Counted from the first letter of the stretch, positions 40,287 through 48,814 are shown. The stretch is DNA of 64,000 nucleotides from DATJLY01 sp963729295 (GCA_963729295.1 CAVSNJ010000020.1:124001-188000); one strand, 5' to 3'. Notes: generated from the sequence alone by a model not told the origin. Program-made: numbers and translations.

Positions 40287-41403
40287 TGAACTCGACCGAG
40301 GCATAGCTTGCGGTGTAGGCGCCGGCAGACAGGAAATCGATCGGGTCGCCGATCGCGAGATCGCGGGGTAACGGATAATCGGTTCTTTGATAGAGAATGT
40401 CCGTACTGTCGCAACTCGGCCCGGCGAGAATTGCATGCTCGCCCGGAGCGCCGTCATGCGGGGTCCGGATACGGTATTGAATGCGCTCGTCGAATGTTTC
40501 CGGAAGGCCGTTGTAGCGGCCAGCATCGAGATAGACCCAGCGGCGCCCTGAATGCCGCGACTTCGCTGCGATCAGCAGCACGGTGCTGCGCAGCAAGCCG
40601 GCGTCGCCCACCATGTACCGGCCCGGCTCGATCAGCAGGCGGGGTCGCGCGCTTCCGAATTCGAATTGCAGGGCGCTTTCGATGGTCTCGGTATAGACGG
40701 CGAGAGGCGGCAGTGGCGAGCGATAATGCGCCGGCAGCCCACCCCCAACATTAAGCAGTTCAAGGTCGAGCCCAGCCTTGGCGCAGCCGCGGAATACGCC
40801 GCCGGCACCGCTGATTGCCAAAGCCCATTCGTGGGGATCCGTCTGTTGTGATCCCACGTGGAACGAGACGCCGACCGGGCGCAGGCCGCGGTCCTTTGCC
40901 CGCAACAGAAGATCCACAGCCATCTCATGCGAACAGCCGAATTTGCGGCTCAACGGCCATTGCGATCCCGTGTTAGCGACCAGAAGCCTGCAGAAAACGC
41001 GTGCGCCGGGAGCGAGGCGGGCCAGCTTTTCGAGTTCGCCGGCGCTGTCGAATGCGAACAGATCAAGCCCCTCGTGCGCGGCTCGGGCGATGTCGCCCTC
41101 GCTCTTGATCGTATTACCGAAGGAGCAGCGGCTTGCGGGAACGCCGAGTTGGAGAGAACGGTCGATCTCGCCCGAACTTGCGAGATCGAAATTGGCACCG
41201 ACCTCCGCCAGTGCCGCAATCACGGCGGGCGCGGGATTGGCCTTGACGGCGTAATAGATGCAGGCATCGGGAAGGAGGTCCCGGAGTGCAACGTATCTGG
41301 AACGCACCGTGTCGAGATCGATCACGAGAAACGGCGTCGGTGCGTTCGCCTCGCGGAGGAAACTCTCTATCCGCGCCGTCGTTCCCCTTGAGCTCGTTTC
41401 CAT
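40252..41403 (-). CDS. PLP-dependent ornithine/lysine-type decarboxylase (fold III)
   Basis: A 383-residue alanine-racemase-fold decarboxylase. The PLP lysine is in IYYAVKANPAP (near residue 55). Other motifs are FDLASSGEI, SFHVGSQ, LNVGGGLPAHY, LIEPGRYMV, GPSCDSTDIL with the active-site Cys, and the end ASYASVEFNGF that is characteristic of ornithine decarboxylases. The product would be putrescine or cadaverine and CO2, which consumes a proton. It begins at ATG 41403 and heads the minus-strand run towards arcC and Lon. The FixK-type box at 41466 lies 62 bp upstream. Confidence 0.9.
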   Translation of the reverse strand: METSSRGTTARIESFLREANAPTPFLVIDLDTVRSRYVALRDLLPDACIYYAVKANPAPAVIAALAEVGANFDLASSGEIDRSLQLGVPASRCSFGNTIKSEGDIARAAHEGLDLFAFDSAGELEKLARLAPGARVFCRLLVANTGSQWPLSRKFGCSHEMAVDLLLRAKDRGLRPVGVSFHVGSQQTDPHEWALAISGAGGVFRGCAKAGLDLELLNVGGGLPAHYRSPLPPLAVYTETIESALQFEFGSARPRLLIEPGRYMVGDAGLLRSTVLLIAAKSRHSGRRWVYLDAGRYNGLPETFDERIQYRIRTPHDGAPGEHAILAGPSCDSTDILYQRTDYPLPRDLAIGDPIDFLSAGAYTASYASVEFNGFPPIRTYCI

Positions 41404-41465
41404 AAGGTTGCCCGACGTCACCTGAAGCCCGGACCTCGACCATGTCGCGGGAATCACAGCGGCGC

Positions 41466-41479
41466 TTTGATCCATCTCA
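41466..41479. promoter_or_regulatory. FixK/FNR-type box between decarboxylase and alcohol dehydrogenase
   Basis: TTGATCCATCTCAA, in the 251-bp divergent region. It is 62 bp upstream of the decarboxylase ATG and could serve that side. Confidence 0.62.
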
Positions 41480-41544
41480 AGGATCGCATGCCCGGTCAAC
41501 ACATCTCGGGCTCATCGGACGCGATGAGCGTTCGTCCTGTTCTA

Positions 41545-41558
41545 CTGAGCCAGATCAA
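41545..41558. promoter_or_regulatory. degenerate FixK/FNR-type box before alcohol dehydrogenase
   Basis: CTGAGCCAGATCAA: the right half is perfect, the left half matches at 3 of 5 positions. It lies about 96 bp upstream of the alcohol dehydrogenase start and would suit the plus-strand promoter. Confidence 0.4.
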
Positions 41559-41654
41559 GGTGCTTATCAACGCCGGTGGCACCATGGCGCTGACGGCCCA
41601 ATTGGCAGCATCAACCGCGCACAACGTCAACAGAATCCCGCACTGGAGACCATC

Positions 41655-42692
41655 ATGAAAGCACTCGTCTACCAAGCGCTCGGGAGAAAAGCGCTCGAGG
41701 AGCGACCGTTCCCGGAGATCCGGACCCCGACCGATGCCATCGTCAAGGTCTCGACGACGACCATCTGCGGCACCGATCTGCACATCCTGAAAGGTGACGT
41801 TCCCACTTGTGCGCCGGGACGAATCCTCGGGCATGAGGCCGTTGGCACCGTCGAGTCGGTCGGTGCCGGCGTAACCACATTTCGGCCGCAGGACCGCGTC
41901 ATCGTCTCATGCATCTCAGCCTGTGGCCGATGCGAGTATTGTCGCCGCGGCATGTACTCGCACTGCACCACCGGCGGCTGGATCCTCGGCAATGAGATCG
42001 ACGGCACGCAGGCAGAATATGTGCGCATCCCCCATGCCGACACGAGCCTCTACCGCGTCCCGGAGGACGCCAGCGAGGAATCCCTCGTGATGCTGAGCGA
42101 CATCCTGCCGACGGGGTTCGAATGCGGCGTGCTCAACGGGAAGGTCGAGCCGGGGAGCACCATTGCAATCGTCGGCGCCGGCCCGATCGGCCTTGCCGCG
42201 CTCCTGACAGCGCAATTCTATTCGCCCGCCGAGATCATCATGATTGATCCCGACGAAAATCGGCTGCGAGCTGCCAAGACCTTTGGTGCCACGACGACCG
42301 TGAACGCGACTGGCGGCAAGGCCACGGAGGAGGTGATGAAATTGACCGGAGGACGCGGCGTCGACACGGCGATCGAGGCGGTGGGCGTGCCCGCGTCATT
42401 TATCACCTGCGAGACCATCGTTGCTCCGGGCGGGACCATCGCCAATGTCGGAGTGCATGGCGCGAAGGTCGACCTTCACTTGGAGCGGTTGTGGTCGCAG
42501 AACATTACGATTACGACGCGGCTCGTCGACACTGTGACGACGCCGATGCTGTTGAAGACTGTCCGGGGAGGAAAGATCGATCCGACGAAGCTCATCACCC
42601 ATCGCTTCAGCTTCGACCGGATCCTTGACGCTTACGAGACGTTGGGTAGTGCGGCAGCGAGCCAAGCCCTGAAGGTGGTGATCAAACGATGA
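41655..42692 (+). CDS. zinc-dependent alcohol dehydrogenase
   Basis: A 345-residue medium-chain dehydrogenase. The catalytic zinc site is CGTDLHILKGD (Cys near residue 38) with GHEAVG. The structural zinc cysteines are in SACGRCEYCRRGMYSHC. The cofactor-binding GAGPIGLAALL is near 176 and an Asp follows at the strand end, pointing to NAD. It resembles the group acting on primary or secondary alcohols and formaldehyde-like substrates. The start is ATG 41655, behind GGAGA. It likely re-oxidises NADH under low oxygen. The next gene converges. Confidence 0.92.
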   Translation: MKALVYQALGRKALEERPFPEIRTPTDAIVKVSTTTICGTDLHILKGDVPTCAPGRILGHEAVGTVESVGAGVTTFRPQDRVIVSCISACGRCEYCRRGMYSHCTTGGWILGNEIDGTQAEYVRIPHADTSLYRVPEDASEESLVMLSDILPTGFECGVLNGKVEPGSTIAIVGAGPIGLAALLTAQFYSPAEIIMIDPDENRLRAAKTFGATTTVNATGGKATEEVMKLTGGRGVDTAIEAVGVPASFITCETIVAPGGTIANVGVHGAKVDLHLERLWSQNITITTRLVDTVTTPMLLKTVRGGKIDPTKLITHRFSFDRILDAYETLGSAAASQALKVVIKR

Positions 42693-42715
42693 CGTCACGG
42701 CGGAAGCCGCGCTCC

Positions 42716-43405
42716 TTACGCCGCTTCCGCCAAATCCTCGAGCGCCTCGCGATTGCGGATCCGGATCTCGTGGCTGTTTCCCATCGCGATGATGCCTTCG
42801 CTCTTCAAGTGGCTCAGGCCGCGGCTCACCGTCTCCATGGTCAGGCCCAGATGATCGCCAATGTCGGTTCGGCTCATCGGCAGCAAAACGCGGTCGGCGT
42901 CACCGATGCGTTCGACGAGGTCGAGGAGAAACGAGGCAATCCGCTCCTCGGCGGTCTTGCGCCCGAGCAGGACGAGCTGCTGGCGCGCAGTGGAGTAGCC
43001 GTGGCAGGCGATGCTGAGGAGCTGGCGTCCGATTCGCGGCTCCTGCAACGCGAGGGCTTCGACCTTGCGCCGCGCATAACGCACAACGGTTGTATCCGTC
43101 ATAGCCTCGGCACTGAAGAGATAGCTCGTGTCGGCATCGAGCCCGATGAAGTCGCCGGGAAGGTAGAATTCGCTGACATGGCGCCGTCCATCCGCCAGCA
43201 ACTTCGAGCTACGCACGGCACCGGTCAGCACCTTGAAGTAATGCTCAGCTGGGTCGCACTCGCGGAAGAGGACGCCATCACGACGAAGAGAGATCACCGT
43301 GCCGACGCGATCGAGCGCGGCGAGATGATCCACTGCCGCGACGGACACAACGGGCTGCACGCGCGTCGGTGTGGATGACGTTGCAATCCGAAGGTTTGAG
43401 TTCAT
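42716..43405 (-). CDS. Crp/Fnr-family regulator, FixK type
   Basis: A 229-residue regulator. The cyclic-nucleotide-binding-like fold covers about residues 25-125 (LFRECDPAEHYFKVLTGAVRSS, FYLPGDFIG). The HTH covers 178-203 with recognition helix ETVSRGLSHL, the type that reads TTGAT-N4-ATCAA. The N-terminal cysteine cluster of oxygen-sensing FNR is absent (only Cys50 and Cys134), so it is a FixK-like protein whose activity is set by its level or by another protein. The ATG at 43405 follows AGGAGC. A pair of TACGTA hexamers lies upstream, and FixK-type boxes are scattered through the island. Confidence 0.92.
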   Translation of the reverse strand: MNSNLRIATSSTPTRVQPVVSVAAVDHLAALDRVGTVISLRRDGVLFRECDPAEHYFKVLTGAVRSSKLLADGRRHVSEFYLPGDFIGLDADTSYLFSAEAMTDTTVVRYARRKVEALALQEPRIGRQLLSIACHGYSTARQQLVLLGRKTAEERIASFLLDLVERIGDADRVLLPMSRTDIGDHLGLTMETVSRGLSHLKSEGIIAMGNSHEIRIRNREALEDLAEAA

Positions 43406-43486
43406 GTCGGGGGCTCCTCGCTCTGGCCTGTGCTTCTTCGCGAGGAATACCCGAACGTGAGGGGGCACATAATTCGGAAGACCCCC

Positions 43487-43502
43487 TACGTACTTATACG
43501 TA
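43487..43502. promoter_or_regulatory. paired TACGTA hexamers, possible FixJ-type site
   Basis: TACGTA occurs at 43487-43492 and again at 43497-43502, ten bases apart (one helical turn), 82 bp upstream of the FixK-type start. FixJ sites in rhizobia contain TACGTA-like halves, so this may be the input site for the fixK-like gene. It is a visual match only. Confidence 0.4.
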
Positions 43503-43507
43503 TGGGT

Positions 43508-43930
43508 TCAAACCGTTGGGCCGATCACGCGCTGGATCGCGCCGATGAGTTGTCTCGCGTCGATTGGCTTGTCGAGATAAACCGTGACACCCGCATCGAG
43601 CGCGCGCGCCTTGATGTCGCTGTCGCCACGGCCGGTGATCAAGATCACGGGAAACCGCATCGCCGCCCAGTTCGACGTGCCGAGAAAGTCCAACCCCGTC
43701 TTCACGCCCTGGAGATGCTGATCGAGGATCAGACATTGGCGGCTGTGTGGTTGGTAGGAGTGGGCAAAACCCTCGGTCGAGGCATAACCCGCGACCTCCA
43801 TCCCATGGGTCTCGAGAAGGAGTTTGAGCGAGTCCCGCACCGCCTCATCGTCGTCGACGATGAAGATGAACGGCACGTCCCTCTGCGCTTCGCTTGCCAC
43901 CGCAGTTTGCCGCCTTTTTCCGTCATGCAA
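43508..43930 (-). CDS. single-domain response regulator (REC)
   Basis: A 140-residue CheY-like receiver. The acidic pocket is IVDDDEAVRDSL (26-28), the phospho-acceptor Asp70 is in LILDQHLQG, Thr99 is in LITGRGDSD and Lys121 is in YLDKPID. No output domain follows. Sequence around FIFIVDDDEAVRDSLKLLLE resembles FixJ receivers. It lies upstream of the FixK-type gene on the same strand and may act as a phosphate sink or partner in a FixLJ-like pathway. No histidine kinase gene is in the window. Confidence 0.9.
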   Translation of the reverse strand: MHDGKRRQTAVASEAQRDVPFIFIVDDDEAVRDSLKLLLETHGMEVAGYASTEGFAHSYQPHSRQCLILDQHLQGVKTGLDFLGTSNWAAMRFPVILITGRGDSDIKARALDAGVTVYLDKPIDARQLIGAIQRVIGPTV

Positions 43931-44011
43931 CCTAAGCGCCCAAGCGTCGGTCTGCCATAAGGAATAATCCGGATACCGGCACGTCCGTTCCCATGTCGCG
44001 CTGGCACGGTT

Positions 44012-44025
44012 TGCGCTGAATCAAG
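44012..44025. promoter_or_regulatory. FixK/FNR-type box before hsp20
   Basis: TTGCGCTGAATCAA: right half perfect, left half TTGCG. It is 65 bp before the hsp20 start, a fitting distance for activation. Confidence 0.5.
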
Positions 44026-44090
44026 GCACCGACGGGGGCACGCGCCGAAAGTTCCGCTCGGAAGACGCCAAGCCGAGAAGGAGATCACAT

Positions 44091-44603
44091 ATGGCCGTCA
44101 CCCCCGTCGAAGTGAAGAAGACCCCGATCCCGCGCGTTGCCGCCACATATCCCTGGCCAAGCCTCCGGGGCGAGTTCGATCGCCTGTTCGACCGGTTCGC
44201 CGAATTTGGAATGCCGTCGTTCCGCCGCATGTTCGAGCTCACGCCTTCGGCCGAGGCGGGCTTCGGCTTCAACGTTCCTGCGGTCGACGTGACCGAGGAC
44301 GACAAGGCCTACACCATCGCGGCCGAGCTCCCGGGCCTCGAGGACAAGGACATCGAGGTGTCTGTGACCGGCGACGTGCTCATCCTCAAGGCCGAGAAGC
44401 GGCAGGAGAAGGAGGAGAAGAGCAAGAATTGGTACGTGTCGGAGCGCGCTTATGGCTCCTTCCAGCGCGCGTTCGAGCTGCCCCAGGAGATCGATCGCGA
44501 CAAGATCGCGGCCGAGTTCGCCAAGGGCGTCCTCACCGTCACGCTGCCCAAGAGCGTCGAGGCGCAGAAGCAGCAAAAGAAGATCGACGTCAAGGCGGTC
44601 TGA
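44091..44603 (+). CDS. Hsp20-family small heat-shock protein
   Basis: A 170-residue alpha-crystallin chaperone that holds unfolding proteins. The central domain contains VDVTEDDKAYTIAAELPGLEDKDIEVSV, the loop YVSERAYGSFQRAFELP, and FAKGVLTVTLPK, the conserved GVLxxxxPK end. The N-terminal part has a DRLFDRFAEFGMP segment common in Rhizobiales Hsp20. A ribosome site GAAGGAGA precedes the ATG. No ROSE-type thermometer was recognised in the 60 bp leader. The box at 44012 suggests low-oxygen rather than only heat control. Confidence 0.95.
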   Translation: MAVTPVEVKKTPIPRVAATYPWPSLRGEFDRLFDRFAEFGMPSFRRMFELTPSAEAGFGFNVPAVDVTEDDKAYTIAAELPGLEDKDIEVSVTGDVLILKAEKRQEKEEKSKNWYVSERAYGSFQRAFELPQEIDRDKIAAEFAKGVLTVTLPKSVEAQKQQKKIDVKAV

Positions 44604-44635
44604 CCATCGCTGAAACCCCAAATCCGGAGACCATC

Positions 44636-44920
44636 ATGAAAGTCTTGAGAACCTTGCTGATTGCGGTCCCGCTCGCCGCGGTCGGCGCCTGCACCACCTC
44701 CCTAAACGACCAGGACCGCGCCCTTATCAGCGCGGCCAGCACGAACGCGCAACAGGCGAAGGACATGGCGCAGCAAGCTCTGACCGCGGCGCAGGCGGCG
44801 CAGGCCAGCGCCAACGCGGCAGCTCAATCCGCCACCAAGGCGGCAAGCGACGCCCAGGCCGCCAACGAAAAGGCCGACCGCATGTTCCAGCGTTCGCTGC
44901 GCAAGACGTCGGCGCAGTAG
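44636..44920 (+). CDS. alanine-zipper lipoprotein (Lpp-like)
   Basis: A 94-residue lipoprotein. The signal sequence ends in a lipobox AAVGAC (Cys near residue 19). The mature part is a run of alanine-spaced heptads (AQQAKDMAQQALTAAQAAQA and so on), which makes a coiled-coil trimer as in Lpp and OprI. It lacks the C-terminal lysine of covalently bound Lpp. Located 32 bp after hsp20, it probably shares its transcript and supports the outer envelope under stress. Confidence 0.85.
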   Translation: MKVLRTLLIAVPLAAVGACTTSLNDQDRALISAASTNAQQAKDMAQQALTAAQAAQASANAAAQSATKAASDAQAANEKADRMFQRSLRKTSAQ

Positions 44921-45003
44921 CGCCCGGCTTCGCCTTCACCGGCTCCCGCACGGGGGCCGGCGAGGGACGCCGGCTCAACAACCAACGGAGAGCGGAGGTG
45001 CGC

Positions 45004-46944
45004 GTGACCGAGCAAGGAAACGCCACGGCCATCGAGGAAGGGGCGCGACGGAACGGCGTGGCGGCCACGAATGTGAAATGGCCGTTCCCCTGGTTCGATG
45101 CCACGGCCATGGAATCGTTCTCGCGCCTTTGGTGGCCGCCCGACCGTGGCGCGGACGCCGGGAGCGTTCGTCCGGCTCTGGCCCCCACGCAGCACGCGAG
45201 CGGTGGGCACAGCGAGCTCGATCAAATCGAGCCTCCGACCAGCCTCGACCGGCTGCTCCACGCCGCCGTCGGCCGCTTTACCGCGGGCCTGTCGCCAGCA
45301 TCGCTCGCCTTGGCCTACGCCGATTGGGCCATGCATCTCGCGAGCGCGCCCGGGAAGCAGAGACAGCTCGTCGAGAAGGCGGCACGCAAGGCTGTCCGCC
45401 TCTTCCTCTATGCCACCCAGCATGGGACAGAGCCGGATGCACCGCCCTGCATCGACCCCTTGCCGCAAGACCGTCGCTTTCGCGGTGAGGCGTGGCAGCA
45501 ATGGCCGTTCAATCTCATCTACCAGTCGTTCCTGCTGTATCAGCAATGGTGGCACAACGCTACCACGGGGATCGGCGGGGTCTCGCGTCATCACCAGCAG
45601 GTGGTTTCGTTTGCCGCCCGCCAGTGCCTCGACGTGTTCGCGCCCACCAACTTCATCCTGACCAATCCCGACCTTCTCGAGACGACCATGCGCGAAGGCG
45701 GTCGGAATCTCGCACGCGGCTTCATGAACTATCTCGAGGACTGGGAACGGTCCTTGGGTGGTCGGGCGCCGGTAGGAGCCGAGTCCTTCGTGCCTGGCGA
45801 CACGGTGGCCGTCACTGCCGGCCAAGTCGTTTATCGCAACCAGCTGATTGAGTTGATTCAGTATGCGCCGACGACCGACGACGTCGCGGCCGAACCGGTT
45901 CTAATCGTGCCAGCCTGGATCATGAAATACTACATCCTCGACCTCTCGCCGCAGAATTCGCTTGTCAAATATCTGGTTGACCGCGGCCACACCGTCTTCA
46001 TGGTGTCATGGCACAACCCGAGCGCCGCAGATCGCGATTTAGGACTCGACGATTATCTGAGGCTGGGTCCGCTTGCCGCGCTCGACGCGATCCGCACCAT
46101 CGTTCCGGACCAGCGGGTCAATGCCATGGGCTACTGCCTCGGCGGCACGCTGCTCGCCATCGCCGCCGCCTACCTCGCGGGCGACAAGCGCAGCGATCTC
46201 AATTCCATCACGCTCCTTGCGGCACAGACGGACTTCACCGAGGCCGGAGAATTGATGCTGTTTATCGATGAGGGTCAGCTCGACTTTCTCCAGGACATCA
46301 TGTGGAACCAGGGGTATCTCGACACGCGTCAGATGGCCGGTGCGTTCCAGCTCCTGCGCTCGAACGACCTCGTCTGGTCGCGCATGACCGGAGATTACCT
46401 CATGGGGAGGCGCAGTCCCATGACCGACCTCATGGCTTGGAACGCCGACGCGACCCGCATGCCTTTTCGCATGCACAGCGAATACCTGCGGCGGCTCTTC
46501 CTCGACAATGATCTGTTCGAGGGCCGTTATACCGTCGATGGAAAGACCGTGGCACTCCAAGACATCCGTGTGCCGGTGTTCGCCGTCTCGACGGAGCAGG
46601 ACCACGTCGCGCCTTGGCGTTCGGTCTACAAGATCAATCTCATCGCTGGAGCAGACGTGGATTTCGTCCTGACCAGCGGCGGCCATAATGCCGGCATCGT
46701 CAGTGAGCCGGGCCACCCGAATCGGCACTTCCGGATCTCGCACCGCACCCCCGACAAGCCGCATCCCGATGCCGAGGCGTGGTACGAGGCAGTGCAGCCG
46801 ATCGACGGCTCGTGGTGGCCCGCCTGGGCGTCGTGGCTCAAGGAGAAATCGACGGCCCGTACGGCACCGCCCAATATGGGAGCGTCGAAACAAGGGCTCC
46901 CGCCGCTTGGGCCGGCGCCAGGTCGTTACGTGCATGAACGCTGA
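45004..46944 (+). CDS. phaC: poly(3-hydroxyalkanoate) synthase, class I
   Basis: PHA synthase joins hydroxyacyl-CoA units into storage polymer. The 646-residue protein has the N-terminal PhaC domain and an alpha/beta hydrolase core with the lipase-like box MGYCLGGTLLA (catalytic Cys near residue 377), the Asp in VSTEQDHVAPW and the His in TSGGHNAGIVSEPG. The first 90 residues are longer than in the usual 590-residue enzyme. GTG 45004 is preferred to GTG 44998 because GGAGG at 44994-44998 needs spacing. phaA/phaB/phaR are not nearby, so this is probably an additional synthase serving the stress island. Confidence 0.94.
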   Translation: MTEQGNATAIEEGARRNGVAATNVKWPFPWFDATAMESFSRLWWPPDRGADAGSVRPALAPTQHASGGHSELDQIEPPTSLDRLLHAAVGRFTAGLSPASLALAYADWAMHLASAPGKQRQLVEKAARKAVRLFLYATQHGTEPDAPPCIDPLPQDRRFRGEAWQQWPFNLIYQSFLLYQQWWHNATTGIGGVSRHHQQVVSFAARQCLDVFAPTNFILTNPDLLETTMREGGRNLARGFMNYLEDWERSLGGRAPVGAESFVPGDTVAVTAGQVVYRNQLIELIQYAPTTDDVAAEPVLIVPAWIMKYYILDLSPQNSLVKYLVDRGHTVFMVSWHNPSAADRDLGLDDYLRLGPLAALDAIRTIVPDQRVNAMGYCLGGTLLAIAAAYLAGDKRSDLNSITLLAAQTDFTEAGELMLFIDEGQLDFLQDIMWNQGYLDTRQMAGAFQLLRSNDLVWSRMTGDYLMGRRSPMTDLMAWNADATRMPFRMHSEYLRRLFLDNDLFEGRYTVDGKTVALQDIRVPVFAVSTEQDHVAPWRSVYKINLIAGADVDFVLTSGGHNAGIVSEPGHPNRHFRISHRTPDKPHPDAEAWYEAVQPIDGSWWPAWASWLKEKSTARTAPPNMGASKQGLPPLGPAPGRYVHER

Positions 46945-46962
46945 ACCAGAGGTGGCAACGCA

Positions 46963-47289
46963 ATGATCTCATCGTACTGGACGCGACTAGGCCTGGTCCT
47001 CGTCCTTGGCACCGCAATCGCGATGCCCGTCGCCGCGGCCGACCTCGCTCGCGGCAAGGCGCTGACCGAACAATGGTGCAACCAGTGCCACGTCATTGGG
47101 GGCGGTAGCCGCGGCACCGACGCCGCGCCGCCGCTACCGGTGATCGCGCAGCAGAAAGCGCAGAATCCGGAATGGATACGCTCCTGGCTCACGGCACCCC
47201 ATCCGCCGATGCCCAATCTCAGCCTGTCACGGCAAGAGATCGACGATGTCGGTGCCTATCTCGCAAGCCTGAGCCCCTCGCGGCCCTAG
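46963..47289 (+). CDS. small c-type cytochrome
   Basis: A 108-residue periplasmic class I cytochrome c. The signal peptide ends near AAA-D (residue 26). The heme motif is CNQCH (39-43), and Met83 in PPMPNLSL is the likely axial ligand. It follows phaC by 18 bp. It could carry electrons to a terminal oxidase. The next gene converges and its end overlaps by four bases. Confidence 0.92.
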   Translation: MISSYWTRLGLVLVLGTAIAMPVAAADLARGKALTEQWCNQCHVIGGGSRGTDAAPPLPVIAQQKAQNPEWIRSWLTAPHPPMPNLSLSRQEIDDVGAYLASLSPSRP

Positions 47290-47801
47290 GGCATGATTTC
47301 GACCACCGTCCCGTCATCGACAGCGGCCCAGATTTCCTCGATCGCGATATTTCCGACGGCGACGCAGCCGTCGGTCCAGTCGACGAAGAAGCGTACGGGA
47401 TCGTGATGTCCGAAGCTTGCCGGCATGCCATGGATGAAGATGGCGCCGCCGGGATTGACATGCGCGGCCTGCGCGCGCCGAAGGTCCGCGATGTTCGGGT
47501 AAGAGATGTGGAGCGCGCGATGATAGGGCGTGCGCGCCGTACGCCCGTCGATCTCATAGAATCCTTCGGGCGTGCGGCCGTCGCCCAGACGCTGCTTTGC
47601 CCCTTCGGGGTGTCGACCGAGTGCAATGGGATAAGATCTGAGCGTCGCGCCGCCCGTGAGGAGTTGCAGGACGCGTTCTGCCTTGTGGACACGGATGCGG
47701 TCGGCTTTCAGTCCCGCGGCGTCCGCCGGTGCGGCAAGGACGCCGGGCGCGAAGAGGCACGTCGCGGCGCAAAGTACGCGCCGCCGCGACAGCAAGCGCA
47801 T
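47286..47801 (-). CDS. L,D-transpeptidase (YkuD), murein-linked
   Basis: A 171-residue exported protein with a Tat-like or Sec signal (RRRVLCAATCLFAPGVLAAPADA). The YkuD domain has GRTPEGFYEI, IFIHGMPA (His124) and the catalytic DWTDGCVAVGN (Cys146). It makes 3-3 cross-links in peptidoglycan or anchors proteins to it. It lies 17 bp downstream of a host-attachment-family gene on the same strand. Confidence 0.9.
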   Translation of the reverse strand: MRLLSRRRVLCAATCLFAPGVLAAPADAAGLKADRIRVHKAERVLQLLTGGATLRSYPIALGRHPEGAKQRLGDGRTPEGFYEIDGRTARTPYHRALHISYPNIADLRRAQAAHVNPGGAIFIHGMPASFGHHDPVRFFVDWTDGCVAVGNIAIEEIWAAVDDGTVVEIMP

Positions 47802-47818
47802 GCGACATGCCCCGACGA

Positions 47819-48265
47819 TTACGCCAGCGCTTCGAGATGCTTCGGCAGGTCCGCGAACGGTACGCGCGTGAGGTCCTTGGGCGCTTCGACCCGAATCTTT
47901 TTTGTAACGGCCGGATCGAGCATCTTTCGCAAATGCCCAAGCGCGCGGGGCGGAGCGATCAGGACGAGGCTTCGCACCTCCTCGACGGTGGCGCTTCCAT
48001 TGAGATACTGGGCGACGGACCGAAGAAAATGGATGGTATTTTCCTCGTGCGGATCGAGCCGCGGCTCGATCGTATGATGCGCCGGATTGGCGCTCTCCTG
48101 CATGCGTCCGGGCCGATCGCCACCGAGCAGATGCGAGGGCGTGTGAGCGTCCGTTGATTGAAACGCAGTGACGACATCAAACCCCGGACCGTCCTCGCGC
48201 CGTGTTAGGATTTGCGCGCGGCTCGAATCCGCTATGACGATCCACGTGACCTTGCGCTTGAGCAT
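47819..48265 (-). CDS. host attachment family protein (baeRF-like)
   Basis: A 148-residue protein that opens TWIVIADSSRAQILTRRE, the hallmark of the family called protein required for attachment to host cells and related to bacterial release-factor-like eRF1 domains. A later segment is EVRSLVLIAPPRALGHLRKMLDPAVTKKI. Its biochemical activity is not established. It starts 54 bp from a FixK-type box in the divergent region with a CBS gene. Confidence 0.85.
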   Translation of the reverse strand: MLKRKVTWIVIADSSRAQILTRREDGPGFDVVTAFQSTDAHTPSHLLGGDRPGRMQESANPAHHTIEPRLDPHEENTIHFLRSVAQYLNGSATVEEVRSLVLIAPPRALGHLRKMLDPAVTKKIRVEAPKDLTRVPFADLPKHLEALA

Positions 48266-48318
48266 GGGTATCGACCCTTTCTGTCGACTCAGCCTGAGAC
48301 GATCCCATCCGATTTGCC

Positions 48319-48332
48319 TTGATGCAGGTCAA
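48319..48332. promoter_or_regulatory. FixK/FNR-type box, divergent region of host-attachment and CBS genes
   Basis: TTGATGCAGGTCAA matches TTGAT-N4-RTCAA. It sits 54 bp before the host-attachment gene and 60 bp before the CBS gene, so could serve either. Confidence 0.68.
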
Positions 48333-48391
48333 GGCTTGACGGACCGTTGCGGCGGATGATGCACAATCACTTGGACGTGTGAGGGTGCGCC

Positions 48392-48805
48392 ATGAGACAG
48401 ATGTCCGAGATCGTCAGGAACCAAAGGCCGCTTATGCTGCGGCCGGCGGCAACGGTGAAGCACGCCTGCCAGTGCATGCGCGACCGCCGGGTCGGCGCAG
48501 TCCTCGTCACCGACGCAGACCACCACCTTCTCGGTATCTTCACTGGTCGCGACGCCGTCCGCATGCTCGCCGAGGACAAGGGCGCGGCGCGCACGACACT
48601 CGCCGAGGCCATGACTCCCAATCCGGAGACGATGCCCCCGGGCAAGACCGCTATCGAGGCCTTGCGGCTCATGCAGGGCGGCGGATTCCGGCATGTGCCG
48701 GTCATCGAAAACGGCAAGGTCGTAGGCGTCGTCTCCAAGGGCGATTTCCGCGGCACGGAACAAGACCGGCTCGACGAAGAGACCGGCATCTGGGAGCGCC
48801 TGTAG
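48392..48805 (+). CDS. CBS-domain pair protein
   Basis: A 137-residue stand-alone CBS pair. The first repeat contains ACQCMRDRRVGAVLVTDADHHLLGIFTGRDAVR, the second TAIEALRLMQGGGFRHVPVIENGKVVGVVSKGDF. These modules bind AMP, ATP or SAM. It is followed 9 bp later by an alcohol dehydrogenase gene and probably co-transcribed with it. Confidence 0.92.
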   Translation: MRQMSEIVRNQRPLMLRPAATVKHACQCMRDRRVGAVLVTDADHHLLGIFTGRDAVRMLAEDKGAARTTLAEAMTPNPETMPPGKTAIEALRLMQGGGFRHVPVIENGKVVGVVSKGDFRGTEQDRLDEETGIWERL

Positions 48806-48814
48806 AGTCGGCTC

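Noticed and set aside
38883..40526. A longer start for the cyclic-diphosphoglycerate synthetase family gene at 40526.
   Set aside because: The extra 80 residues are antisense-like serine/arginine-rich sequence inside the decarboxylase gene; the family begins at about 40286.
42716..43405. Calling the regulator FNR, an oxygen sensor itself.
   Set aside because: The N-terminal cysteine cluster that holds the 4Fe-4S centre is absent; only two scattered cysteines are present.
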